NCBI GenBank assembly: GCA_947296835.1
Contig: CAMYQS010000110.1
Coordinates: 1 to 5,410, forward strand
Origin: an uncultured Atopostipes sp.
GTDB taxonomy: Bacteria; Bacillota; Bacilli; Lactobacillales; Carnobacteriaceae_A
Reading direction: 5' to 3'
Length of the DNA: 5,410 nt
Part shown: positions 1 to 5,410 of the stretch, piece after piece
Layout of the letters: each line of letters begins with the position of its first letter
Numbering within the stretch: position 1 is the first letter of the stretch
Notes under the pieces: generated by a model
Told to the model about the DNA's origin: nothing
Seen by the model: only the letters and a program-made list of their open reading frames with translations
The model's database searches: none
Position numbers and translations under genes: made by a program

Positions 1-1106
1 AGTTAATACAACTTCAGGAGTCAGATGATTTAGTAGATGCTTTACAAGAAATGCCAGCGAATTTAGTGATTAAATTACTTAAATATGTGCCAGATGAAAG
101 ACGAAAATTGATCAATAAACTCTTACACTATCCTGAAGAAAGTGTTGGTAGTTTAATGAGTGTGGATTTTGTGACAGCTAAAGAGGGTAGTACAAAAACG
201 GAAATCCTCAATCACATCCAGCATTCAAGTGGAGGACCAGAACATTTAAACCAGGTATATATTATGGATAATAAACGTCACTTAATTGGGTTTATTCATT
301 TACTAGATTTAGTAAAATCAAACCATGAAAACATCGATGAGTTTATTCAATATTCTGCATTACGTGTTCAAACAAATGATGATCAAGAAATTGCTTCTGA
401 TTTATTCTTAAAGTATCAGTTACTGTCATTACCAGTAGTGGACTCAGAAAATCGTTTAGTTGGAGTTATTACAGCGGATGATATTTTTGAAGTTATTTCA
501 GATGAAATTCACGAAGACTATGCTCGTCTATCTGGTGTTGTAAAAGATAAAGAAGAAAAGAAATCTTATTTAGAACGTTCCGTTTGGTCTTTAACTAGAG
601 AACGAGTAGGTTGGTTATTATTCCTGATGATTTCGGCTACATTAACAGCATACGTCATTCAAAAATACGAAGCTGTACTAGCGACGAGTGTTGTATTAGC
701 TGCTTACATTCCAATGTTAATGGATAGTGGTGGAAACTCAGGTACGCAATCGTCTACATTGATTACGCGATCACTCTCACTGAATGAAATTAGTGATGAC
801 AGTACGTGGCAAGTTATCTGGAAAGAAACAAGAATTGGATTACTTACTGGTACAATTTTAGCAGTCATTAACTTTGCGAGAATAATGATAATGGATGATG
901 TTGGAATACAAGTTTCATTAACAGTTAGTTTTACGTTAATCATCGTTGTTGTTATGTCTAAAGTGCTTGGTGGCGTATTACCGATGTTAGCTGAGAAGTT
1001 TAACCAAGATCCAGCAGTTATGGCAGGGCCGGTGATTACCACAATCGTTGATACATTTGCGTTAATCATCTATTTCCAAACTGCAAGCCTATTATTAGGT
1101 CTATAA
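1..1106 (+). CDS. mgtE: Magnesium transporter MgtE, 5'-truncated by window edge
   Basis: This is a Mg2+ channel/transporter of the inner membrane. The reading frame is open from the first complete codon (position 3), so the gene starts upstream; 367 codons are present against roughly 450 in the family, so most of the N-terminal helical domain is missing. Counting from position 3, the remains of that domain come first (to about residue 40), then two CBS domains (about 48-108 and 112-175), a plug-helix segment (about 180-200), and five predicted membrane helices to the C-terminus. The family signature PMLMDSGGNSGTQSS lies near 237-251, and the last helix carries DPAVMAGPVITTIVD, whose final Asp (about 350) matches the pore Mg2+-site Asp known in this family. 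In characterised MgtE proteins the cytosolic domains bind Mg2+ and close the pore when Mg2+ is plentiful; regulation here is inferred from that. TAA ends the gene at 1104-1106. The ATG at 51 lies inside the N domain and is not the start. Confidence 0.96.
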   Translation, partial: LIQLQESDDLVDALQEMPANLVIKLLKYVPDERRKLINKLLHYPEESVGSLMSVDFVTAKEGSTKTEILNHIQHSSGGPEHLNQVYIMDNKRHLIGFIHLLDLVKSNHENIDEFIQYSALRVQTNDDQEIASDLFLKYQLLSLPVVDSENRLVGVITADDIFEVISDEIHEDYARLSGVVKDKEEKKSYLERSVWSLTRERVGWLLFLMISATLTAYVIQKYEAVLATSVVLAAYIPMLMDSGGNSGTQSSTLITRSLSLNEISDDSTWQVIWKETRIGLLTGTILAVINFARIMIMDDVGIQVSLTVSFTLIIVVVMSKVLGGVLPMLAEKFNQDPAVMAGPVITTIVDTFALIIYFQTASLLLGL

Positions 1107-1115
1107 TAATATATG

Positions 1116-1160
1116 AAGAACTTCTATTTGAGTTTTGTTGACTCTTTTAGAAGTTTTTTT
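1116..1160 (+). terminator. Rho-independent terminator after mgtE
   Basis: The 8-base arm AACTTCTA (1119-1126) is perfectly complementary to TAGAAGTT (1148-1155). Inside it, GAGT (1130-1133) pairs with ACTC (1141-1144) across a TTT/TTT internal loop, leaving a 7-base apical loop. A run of seven T follows (1154-1160), partly overlapping the 3' arm. It begins about 10 bases after the mgtE stop and should separate mgtE from the opu operon. Confidence 0.8.
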
Positions 1161-1352
1161 CTATATTTAACAAAAATATTCACTTTTTCTCTTTCCTTTT
1201 ATACCCACAACTAAAGGCCTTACATAAAAAATGCTTCAAAAATACTTTTGTATATCACTTGGGTTTTTCTTTCATTATTGTTATGTTGGTTAACGAATGT
1301 AAAAAATGAAAAACAAAGATGTTTAAAACTTTTGAATATAAAGGAGTAAAAA
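1161..1352 (+). promoter_or_regulatory. Intergenic leader of the opuA operon with weak promoter candidate
   Basis: This AT-rich region holds no credible gene. The best sigma-A-like candidate is TTGGGT (1259-1264), a 17-base spacer, then TATGTT (1282-1287), preceded by an extended -10 TG at 1279-1280. It would place the transcript start near 1294 and give a leader of about 58 bases. Both hexamers match the consensus poorly (3 of 6 and 4 of 6). A small inverted repeat, CAAAA-ATAC-TTTTG (1237-1250), lies just upstream and could be chance in such AT-rich sequence. GTTTAA at 1321-1326 resembles a sigma-B -35 element, but no GGGTAT partner follows. AAAGGAG at 1340-1346 is the opuAA ribosome site. 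I see no riboswitch fold and no long operator dyad. Confidence 0.3.
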
Positions 1353-2561
1353 ATGACTACAAAGATTAAAGTCAAAAATTTAACAAAGATATTTGGTGAC
1401 AACCAAAAAGAAGCACTGGAACTTACAAAAAAAGGTGTTAGTAAAAATGACATTTTAGAACAGACTGGGGCAACAGTTGGTGTATATGAAGCTAATCTAA
1501 CAATTAACGAAGGAGAAATTTTCGTTATTATGGGATTATCTGGATCAGGCAAGTCTACGTTAGTTCGTATGTTAAACCGTTTAATCGAACCAACTGATGG
1601 TGCGGTTAAAATTGATGGGGAAGATATTATTCAAATGGACGACGCCAACTTAAGAGAAGTACGTCGTAAAAAGATATCGATGGTCTTCCAAAACTTTGGA
1701 CTATTCCCACATAAAACCATTCTTGAAAACACAGAATATGGTCTTGAAGTACAAGGTATTGATAAAAATGAACGTAAAGAACGGGCGGAACAAGCATTAG
1801 ATAATGCTGGACTATTACCTTATAAAGATCAATACCCAGATCAATTATCGGGCGGAATGCAACAACGTGTTGGATTAGCCAGAGCGTTAGCTAATGACCC
1901 CGAAATTATTCTAATGGACGAAGCATTCTCAGCTTTAGACCCTCTAATTCGTCGTGATATGCAAGACGAACTATTGGAATTACAAAAAAACCAAAAACGA
2001 ACAATCATATTTATTACCCATGATTTAAATGAATCATTAAGACTGGGTGACCGCATCGCAATTATGAAAGACGGGCAAGTTGTCCAAGTCGACTCAGGTG
2101 ATGATATTTTAATGAACCCAGCAAACGAATACGTTGAACGTTTTGTCGAAGATATTGACCGATCACTTGTCTATACAGCTGAAAATATTATGTCAACAAC
2201 TCCTGAATACATTATAAAAGATGAAAATGATACACAATCAGCACTTAAGCATATGGAAGAGAAAGACATATCAAATATTATTGTCGTTGAAGAAGATATG
2301 ACACTACGAGGGTATCTAGACCGAGAAGAGGTTGCACAAGCTGTTATGGATGGACAGAGTGAAATTGATCCATTACTTCATACAACACTACCAACTGTAC
2401 GTCCAAAAACACTGGTTAAGAATTTATATGACATCATCCATGATATCGACACACCAGTTGCAGTCATCGATTCAAATGATAAATTATTAGGAATTGTTGT
2501 TCGAGGTGCAGTATTATCTGCATTATCTGAAGAAGGTAGAGACAACGTCTTGAATTCTTAA
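1353..2561 (+). CDS. opuAA: Glycine betaine/proline-type ABC importer, ATPase subunit with tandem CBS domains
   Basis: This is the cytoplasmic ATPase of an osmoprotectant (quaternary ammonium) importer of the OpuA/GbuA/ProV type; it powers uptake through OpuAB. The 402 residues match the family length. In order they show the family-specific N-terminus with ALELTKKGVSKNDIL (21-35), Walker A GLSGSGKST (61-69), Q-loop Gln113 in VFQ, ABC signature LSGGMQQR (165-172), Walker B IILMDE with catalytic Glu190, D-loop SALD (193-196) and switch His223. All catalytic motifs are intact. Two CBS domains follow (about 274-332 and 340-395). In Lactococcus OpuA and Listeria/Staphylococcus OpuC such domains sense ionic strength or cyclic-di-AMP; that is expected here, not shown. 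The protein stops about ten residues after CBS2, so it lacks the long acidic tail of the Lactococcus protein. The ATG has AAAGGAG six bases upstream. It is first of three co-directional genes, 59 bases before opuAB. The exact solute cannot be read from the ATPase. Confidence 0.96.
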   Translation: MTTKIKVKNLTKIFGDNQKEALELTKKGVSKNDILEQTGATVGVYEANLTINEGEIFVIMGLSGSGKSTLVRMLNRLIEPTDGAVKIDGEDIIQMDDANLREVRRKKISMVFQNFGLFPHKTILENTEYGLEVQGIDKNERKERAEQALDNAGLLPYKDQYPDQLSGGMQQRVGLARALANDPEIILMDEAFSALDPLIRRDMQDELLELQKNQKRTIIFITHDLNESLRLGDRIAIMKDGQVVQVDSGDDILMNPANEYVERFVEDIDRSLVYTAENIMSTTPEYIIKDENDTQSALKHMEEKDISNIIVVEEDMTLRGYLDREEVAQAVMDGQSEIDPLLHTTLPTVRPKTLVKNLYDIIHDIDTPVAVIDSNDKLLGIVVRGAVLSALSEEGRDNVLNS

Positions 2562-2620
2562 ATCGAATGATATTGATTGGACAAAAAATATGACATACAA
2601 AATCGAAAGGAACACAATAT

Positions 2621-3469
2621 ATGTTTGAATTACCTTTACAAGAATTACCTGTTTCTGAAATAGTTGAAACGGCAACACAATGGCTAGTCGATACGTTTAG
2701 TGGATTCTTTAACTTCGTTACACAATACGGCTCACGTTTTATGAGTAATTTTACAAATGTACTAAGTATCGTACCACCATTTCTATTCATTTTATTAATC
2801 GCTTTACTCTCGTATTTTGCAAATAATCGTAAAATGGGTTTACCTGTTTTCACACTAATAGGTTTAGGTTATATTTTAAACCAAGGATTATGGGGACAAC
2901 TACTTGACACGATCGCACTAATCGTAGTAGCAGCAATTGTTACAGTTATTATCGGTATCCCAATTGGGATTTTATCGGCGAAAAATGATACGGCTAATGC
3001 AATTATCCAGCCTGTACTAGACTTTATGCAGACAATGCCAGCCTTTGTTTATCTAATTCCTGCTGTTGCATTCTTTGGAATTGGTATGGTTCCAGGAATC
3101 TTCGCATCATTTATCTATGCATTAGCACCAACTGTACGATTTACAAACTTAGGGATTCGTGAAATTAACCCTGAACTAATCGAAGCATCAGAATCATTCG
3201 GTAGTACAAACAGTCAAAAATTATTCAAGGTTGAGCTACCTTTAGCGAAAAACACAATTATGGCTGGTATTAACCAAACTGTAATGTTAACTCTATCAAT
3301 GGTTGTTATTGCATCAATGATTGGTGCACCAGGTTTAGGTGGAAACGTGTTAACAGCATTACAACGTGCACAAGTTGGAGAAGGATTTGTTTCAGGCCTA
3401 GCAATCGTTATTTTAGCTGTAATTGTTGACCGTTTAACACAATCATTGGGTCGAGACAAAAGAGCTTAA
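2621..3469 (+). CDS. opuAB: Glycine betaine/proline-type ABC importer, permease subunit
   Basis: This is the membrane channel of the osmoprotectant importer. It is 282 residues long, as expected for a stand-alone OpuAB/GbuB permease; it is not fused to the binding protein as in Lactococcus OpuA. An amphipathic N-terminal stretch (1-48, with WLVDTFSGFFNFV) precedes the membrane helices at about 49-67, 74-90, 95-119, 140-168, 216-238 and 256-272. The family stretch LDFMQTMPAFVYLIPAVAFF is at 133-152. The cytoplasmic EAA coupling loop, which contacts the ATPase, is EASESFGSTNSQKLFKVELP (188-207), with its invariant Gly194 and LP end. MVVIASMIGAPGLG (227-240) is also typical. The start ATG has GAAAGGAA at 2605-2612, eight bases upstream. 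The gap to opuAA holds no terminator, and opuAC starts 21 bases after the stop, so the three genes should be co-transcribed. Confidence 0.96.
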   Translation: MFELPLQELPVSEIVETATQWLVDTFSGFFNFVTQYGSRFMSNFTNVLSIVPPFLFILLIALLSYFANNRKMGLPVFTLIGLGYILNQGLWGQLLDTIALIVVAAIVTVIIGIPIGILSAKNDTANAIIQPVLDFMQTMPAFVYLIPAVAFFGIGMVPGIFASFIYALAPTVRFTNLGIREINPELIEASESFGSTNSQKLFKVELPLAKNTIMAGINQTVMLTLSMVVIASMIGAPGLGGNVLTALQRAQVGEGFVSGLAIVILAVIVDRLTQSLGRDKRA

Positions 3470-3477
3470 TGAATTTT

Positions 3478-3484
3478 GAAAGGA
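3478..3484 (+). promoter_or_regulatory. Ribosome binding site that fixes the opuAC start
   Basis: GAAAGGA lies six bases before the ATG at 3491. The longer in-frame alternative, a TTG at 3476, has no such site ahead of it and would itself read through this one. An in-frame TGA at 3470-3472 blocks anything longer. The ATG at 3491 is therefore preferred. Confidence 0.75.
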
Positions 3485-3490
3485 AAAGAT

Positions 3491-4372
3491 ATGTTTAAAA
3501 AAATTGGATTAGGAATATTAGCTATATTTGGATTAGTTTTAACATTTGGTAGTGAAGGAGCATATGACACAACTTTTAGTTTTAGTGGTGAACAGAAACC
3601 GAGCTTAACCCTGTCTTACACATCTTGGGATGATGGAATCGCAACATCCGCTGTTATCTCGAATGTACTTAAAGATGAAGGATTTCAAGTCACCCCTGTT
3701 CAATTAGATCCAGCGATTATGTTTAACTCACTAGCGACAGGAACGTCTGACTTTTCAGTTTCACCATGGCTTTTATCACACGGTAACTACATCGAGGAAT
3801 ATGAAGAACAGATTGATATTGTACGAGCTCACGCAGAAGGTGCTCAGAATGGATTAACTGTTCCAACTTATATGGAAGACATTAACAGTATTCATGATTT
3901 AACAAATGAAGCGAATCAAACGATAACAAGTATTGAACCAGGAGCGTCAATAATTGACCAAGCGTATAATATGTTAGAATCTTATAGCAATCTATCAGAT
4001 TGGGATTTACAAGTATCATCAACTGGGGCAATGCTGACTGCTTTACGCCAGGCTTATACTAATGAAGAAGAAATTGTTATTACAGCTTGGAGACCGCACT
4101 GGATGTTTTCTGAATTTGATTTAAAAATTCTTGAAGATCCTGAAGGGGCTTATGGTACAGGTGAATCTCTATTAACCATTGCTCGTCAAGGACTAAAAGA
4201 AGAAAATCCACGTGCCTATGAAATTTTAGAAAATTTCTCATGGACAGTTGAAGATATGCAACAAGTGATGTTATATCTTCGAGAAGATTTATCACCAGAG
4301 GCAGCTGCTCGAAAATGGATGGATGAAAATCCTGACAAAGTAAGCGAATGGATTAGTACAGAAAATGAATAA
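3491..4372 (+). CDS. opuAC: Glycine betaine-type ABC importer, extracellular substrate-binding protein (no lipobox)
   Basis: This protein captures the osmoprotectant outside the membrane and delivers it to OpuAB. From ATG 3491 it has 293 residues. Lys3-Lys4 and a hydrophobic stretch (about 6-20) form a signal or anchor sequence. The mature OpuAC/ProX-type domain runs from about 38. Its domain order (SYTSWDDGIA first, ITAWRPHWMF second) is that of Listeria GbuC, permuted relative to Bacillus OpuAC as I recall it. Trp46, Trp93 and Trp200 align with the three Trp that form the aromatic cage around trimethylammonium groups in Bacillus OpuAC (W178, W225, W72). Two oddities stand out. The protein has no cysteine, so it cannot be a classical lipoprotein, and the usual AWLPxTH loop reads PWLLSHG (92-98), moving the His. 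No strong signal peptidase I site is obvious, so it may stay as an N-terminally anchored protein. A betaine-like ligand is likely, but carnitine or another relative is possible. The gene is last in the operon, with a terminator eight bases past its stop. Confidence 0.93.
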   Translation: MFKKIGLGILAIFGLVLTFGSEGAYDTTFSFSGEQKPSLTLSYTSWDDGIATSAVISNVLKDEGFQVTPVQLDPAIMFNSLATGTSDFSVSPWLLSHGNYIEEYEEQIDIVRAHAEGAQNGLTVPTYMEDINSIHDLTNEANQTITSIEPGASIIDQAYNMLESYSNLSDWDLQVSSTGAMLTALRQAYTNEEEIVITAWRPHWMFSEFDLKILEDPEGAYGTGESLLTIARQGLKEENPRAYEILENFSWTVEDMQQVMLYLREDLSPEAAARKWMDENPDKVSEWISTENE

Positions 4373-4379
4373 ATATTTT

Positions 4380-4410
4380 AGAACAGCTTATGATGAGCTG
4401 TTCTTTTTTT
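4380..4410 (+). terminator. Rho-independent terminator of the opuA operon
   Basis: A perfect 9-bp stem, AGAACAGCT (4380-4388) with AGCTGTTCT (4396-4404), encloses a 7-base loop and runs straight into seven T (4404-4410). It starts eight bases after the opuAC stop. This is the strongest terminator in the window, and it separates opu from the AbgT gene. Confidence 0.92.
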
Positions 4411-4588
4411 ATGTCGTCTTAAAAGCATATCTATTGTACATTTATCAACATTCCATTCTTTTTTCATCATTAATCGATACATTAACTTTTAAAATTTATT
4501 GGGCTTTGTTTTTGTATTTAACATTCTGTCGTGTTAAATTAATTCCTGTTGAAACTTTATTTTTGAAACATTGTAGGGTATTTACAAA
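4411..4588 (+). promoter_or_regulatory. Intergenic leader of the AbgT gene with extended -10 promoter candidate
   Basis: This AT-rich stretch holds no credible gene. The best promoter candidate is TTGTAT (4512-4517), a 17-base spacer, then TAAATT (4535-4540), with the extended -10 TG at 4532-4533. The transcript would start near 4547, leaving a leader of about 42 bases. The hexamers are weak (3 of 6 and 4 of 6), and the support is mainly the spacing plus the TG. A modest ribosome site, AGGGT (4575-4579), lies nine bases before ATG 4589. No operator dyad or riboswitch is apparent. Confidence 0.35.
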
Positions 4589-5410
4589 ATGGAAGAAGAG
4601 TATTCAGATAATAAAAGTGGATTTCTGAATCGAATCGAACGAATAGGGAACAAATTACCACATCCCGTTATTTTATTTGTGATTTTAGCATTAATTGTGG
4701 TCGTCGTTTCAGAAATTGCTTTTAGATTAAATTTATCAGCGAACTATTATGATCCGCAAGTAGCGGAAAATGTTACAGTGTATGCAAACACACTGATGAA
4801 TAAAGAAGGGATTCGTTATATCTTCAACAGCTCGATCACGAACTTTACTGGTTTTGCGCCTTTAGGAACAGTACTAGTAACCATGTTAGGGGTAGGAGTT
4901 GCAGAATCAACTGGGTTAATCAGTACAGGTCTTAAACGTATGATTCAGTCAGTGCCAGATAACTTATTAACGATGGTCGTTGTTTTTGCTGGAGTCATGT
5001 CTAGTATTGCATCCGATGCAGGCTATGTCGTCGTTATTCCGCTAGGTACGATTGTTTTTGCTAGTGCGGGCCGTCATCCAATTGCGGGACTGGCAGCTGC
5101 ATTTGCTGGGGTATCTTGTGGGTTCTCAGCTAACCTACTAATTGGGCCAAATGATGCTTTATTAACAGGTATCACGAACGCTGTTTTAGAAAGTTCAGGA
5201 ATTGATTATGAAATTGCGATTACAGGTAACTGGTATTTTATGATCGCTTCAACGTTCTTGCTAAAGATTGTTGGTTCAATAGTAACGCATAAAATTACAG
5301 AACCAAGACTTGGTGAGTATACTGGAGACTACGTTCCAGAAAACAAACCACTAACAGCACAAGAGTCTAAAGGATTACGTAATGCGATGATTTCATTATT
5401 AGTGTTTGTT
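4589..5410 (+). CDS. abgT: AbgT-family transporter, 3'-truncated by window edge
   Basis: This is an inner-membrane transporter of the AbgT family (E. coli AbgT takes up p-aminobenzoyl-glutamate; Neisseria MtrF and Alcanivorax YdaH are reported as antimetabolite exporters). The frame stays open for 274 codons to the last base, about half of the roughly 500-residue family length. Visible are a cytoplasmic N-terminus with NRIERIGNKLPHP (14-26), a first helix (about 27-47), an external segment with GIRYIFNSSITNFTGFAPLG (74-93), helices at about 94-110 and 126-160, the hallmark ASDAGYVVVIPLG (141-153), then GRHPIAGLAAAFAGVSCGFS (161-180) and ANLLIGPNDALLTGIT (181-196), and further helices. The start is well fixed: an in-frame TAG at 4574-4576 excludes longer starts except an unlikely ATT. 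Substrate and direction cannot be decided; the symbol reflects family only. The preceding terminator suggests an independent transcript. Confidence 0.93.
   Translation, partial: MEEEYSDNKSGFLNRIERIGNKLPHPVILFVILALIVVVVSEIAFRLNLSANYYDPQVAENVTVYANTLMNKEGIRYIFNSSITNFTGFAPLGTVLVTMLGVGVAESTGLISTGLKRMIQSVPDNLLTMVVVFAGVMSSIASDAGYVVVIPLGTIVFASAGRHPIAGLAAAFAGVSCGFSANLLIGPNDALLTGITNAVLESSGIDYEIAITGNWYFMIASTFLLKIVGSIVTHKITEPRLGEYTGDYVPENKPLTAQESKGLRNAMISLLVFV

Noticed and set aside
51..1106. The ATG at 51 as the start of mgtE.
   Set aside because: The frame is open back to position 3 and the upstream residues (LIQLQESDDLVDALQE) continue the MgtE N-terminal helical domain, so the true start is outside the window.
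1214..1221. The palindrome AAGGCCTT in the opuA leader as an operator.
   Set aside because: It is only eight bases, has no second copy nearby and lies upstream of the best promoter candidate, so there is no support for a regulatory role.
1220..1552. A - strand open frame of 110 codons across the opuA leader and the start of opuAA.
   Set aside because: It is antisense to the conserved N-terminus and Walker A region of opuAA and its product resembles no family; the other - strand frames at 704-1069, 1841-2056, 2464-2853, 3214-3459 and 4080-4295 are likewise shadows of strongly conserved + strand genes.
2573..2601. A possible internal promoter before opuAB, TTGATT, 17 bases, TACAAA.
   Set aside because: The transcript would begin at about the ribosome site, leaving almost no leader. 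It is most likely a chance match in AT-rich spacer.
3476..3490. A TTG start giving opuAC five extra residues (reading (M)KGKD before Met).
   Set aside because: The strong GAAAGGA site would then lie inside the coding region, and the ATG at 3491 gives a normal positively charged signal start, MFKK.
3469..3498. A tiny frame from ATG at 3469 (MNFERKRYV) overlapping the opuAB stop.
   Set aside because: It is nine codons long, has no ribosome site and overlaps the opuAC start. It is a chance frame.
4365..4628. An 87-codon + strand open frame between opuAC and the AbgT gene.
   Set aside because: It overlaps the end of opuAC, runs through the operon terminator and into the AbgT coding start, has no ribosome site of its own beyond opuAC coding sequence, and resembles translated AT-rich spacer.

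Overview
The window is an ordinary stretch of low-GC Gram-positive (Firmicutes, class Bacilli) chromosome. The evidence is AT-rich codon use, strong AAAGGAG-type ribosome sites, short hairpin-plus-T-run terminators, and protein families that closely resemble those of Bacillus, Listeria and lactic acid bacteria. A member of the Lactobacillales, perhaps a salt-tolerant one, would fit, but genus cannot be read from this sequence. Every gene is on the + strand and every gene is a membrane transporter or part of one.

Layout. (1) Positions 1-1106: the 3' part of mgtE, a CBS-domain Mg2+ channel/transporter whose start lies upstream of the window; a hairpin terminator follows at 1116-1160. (2) Positions 1161-1352: an AT-rich intergenic region with one weak extended -10 promoter candidate. 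(3) Positions 1353-4372: a three-gene ABC importer operon of the OpuA/Gbu/ProU glycine betaine family, in the order ATPase with two CBS domains (opuAA), permease (opuAB), substrate-binding protein (opuAC). It ends in a perfect 9-bp stem terminator at 4380-4410. (4) Positions 4411-4588: an intergenic region with a second weak extended -10 promoter candidate. (5) Positions 4589-5410: the 5' part of an AbgT-family (p-aminobenzoyl-glutamate transporter type) gene that runs off the window with no stop codon, which makes it easy to miss.

How they work together. The three Opu proteins form one importer for osmoprotectants. OpuAC captures the solute outside the cell, OpuAB is the channel, and OpuAA hydrolyses ATP and probably senses ionic strength or a nucleotide second messenger through its CBS pair. 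MgtE also carries a CBS pair, which in this family gates Mg2+ entry. Terminators separate the three units, so a shared role in ion or osmotic homeostasis for mgtE and opuA is only an inference from proximity. AbgT has no obvious link to its neighbours.

I found no undescribed system here. The most notable oddity is that the substrate-binding protein has no cysteine at all, and therefore no lipoprotein anchor. It also has an altered version of the usual betaine-binding loop.
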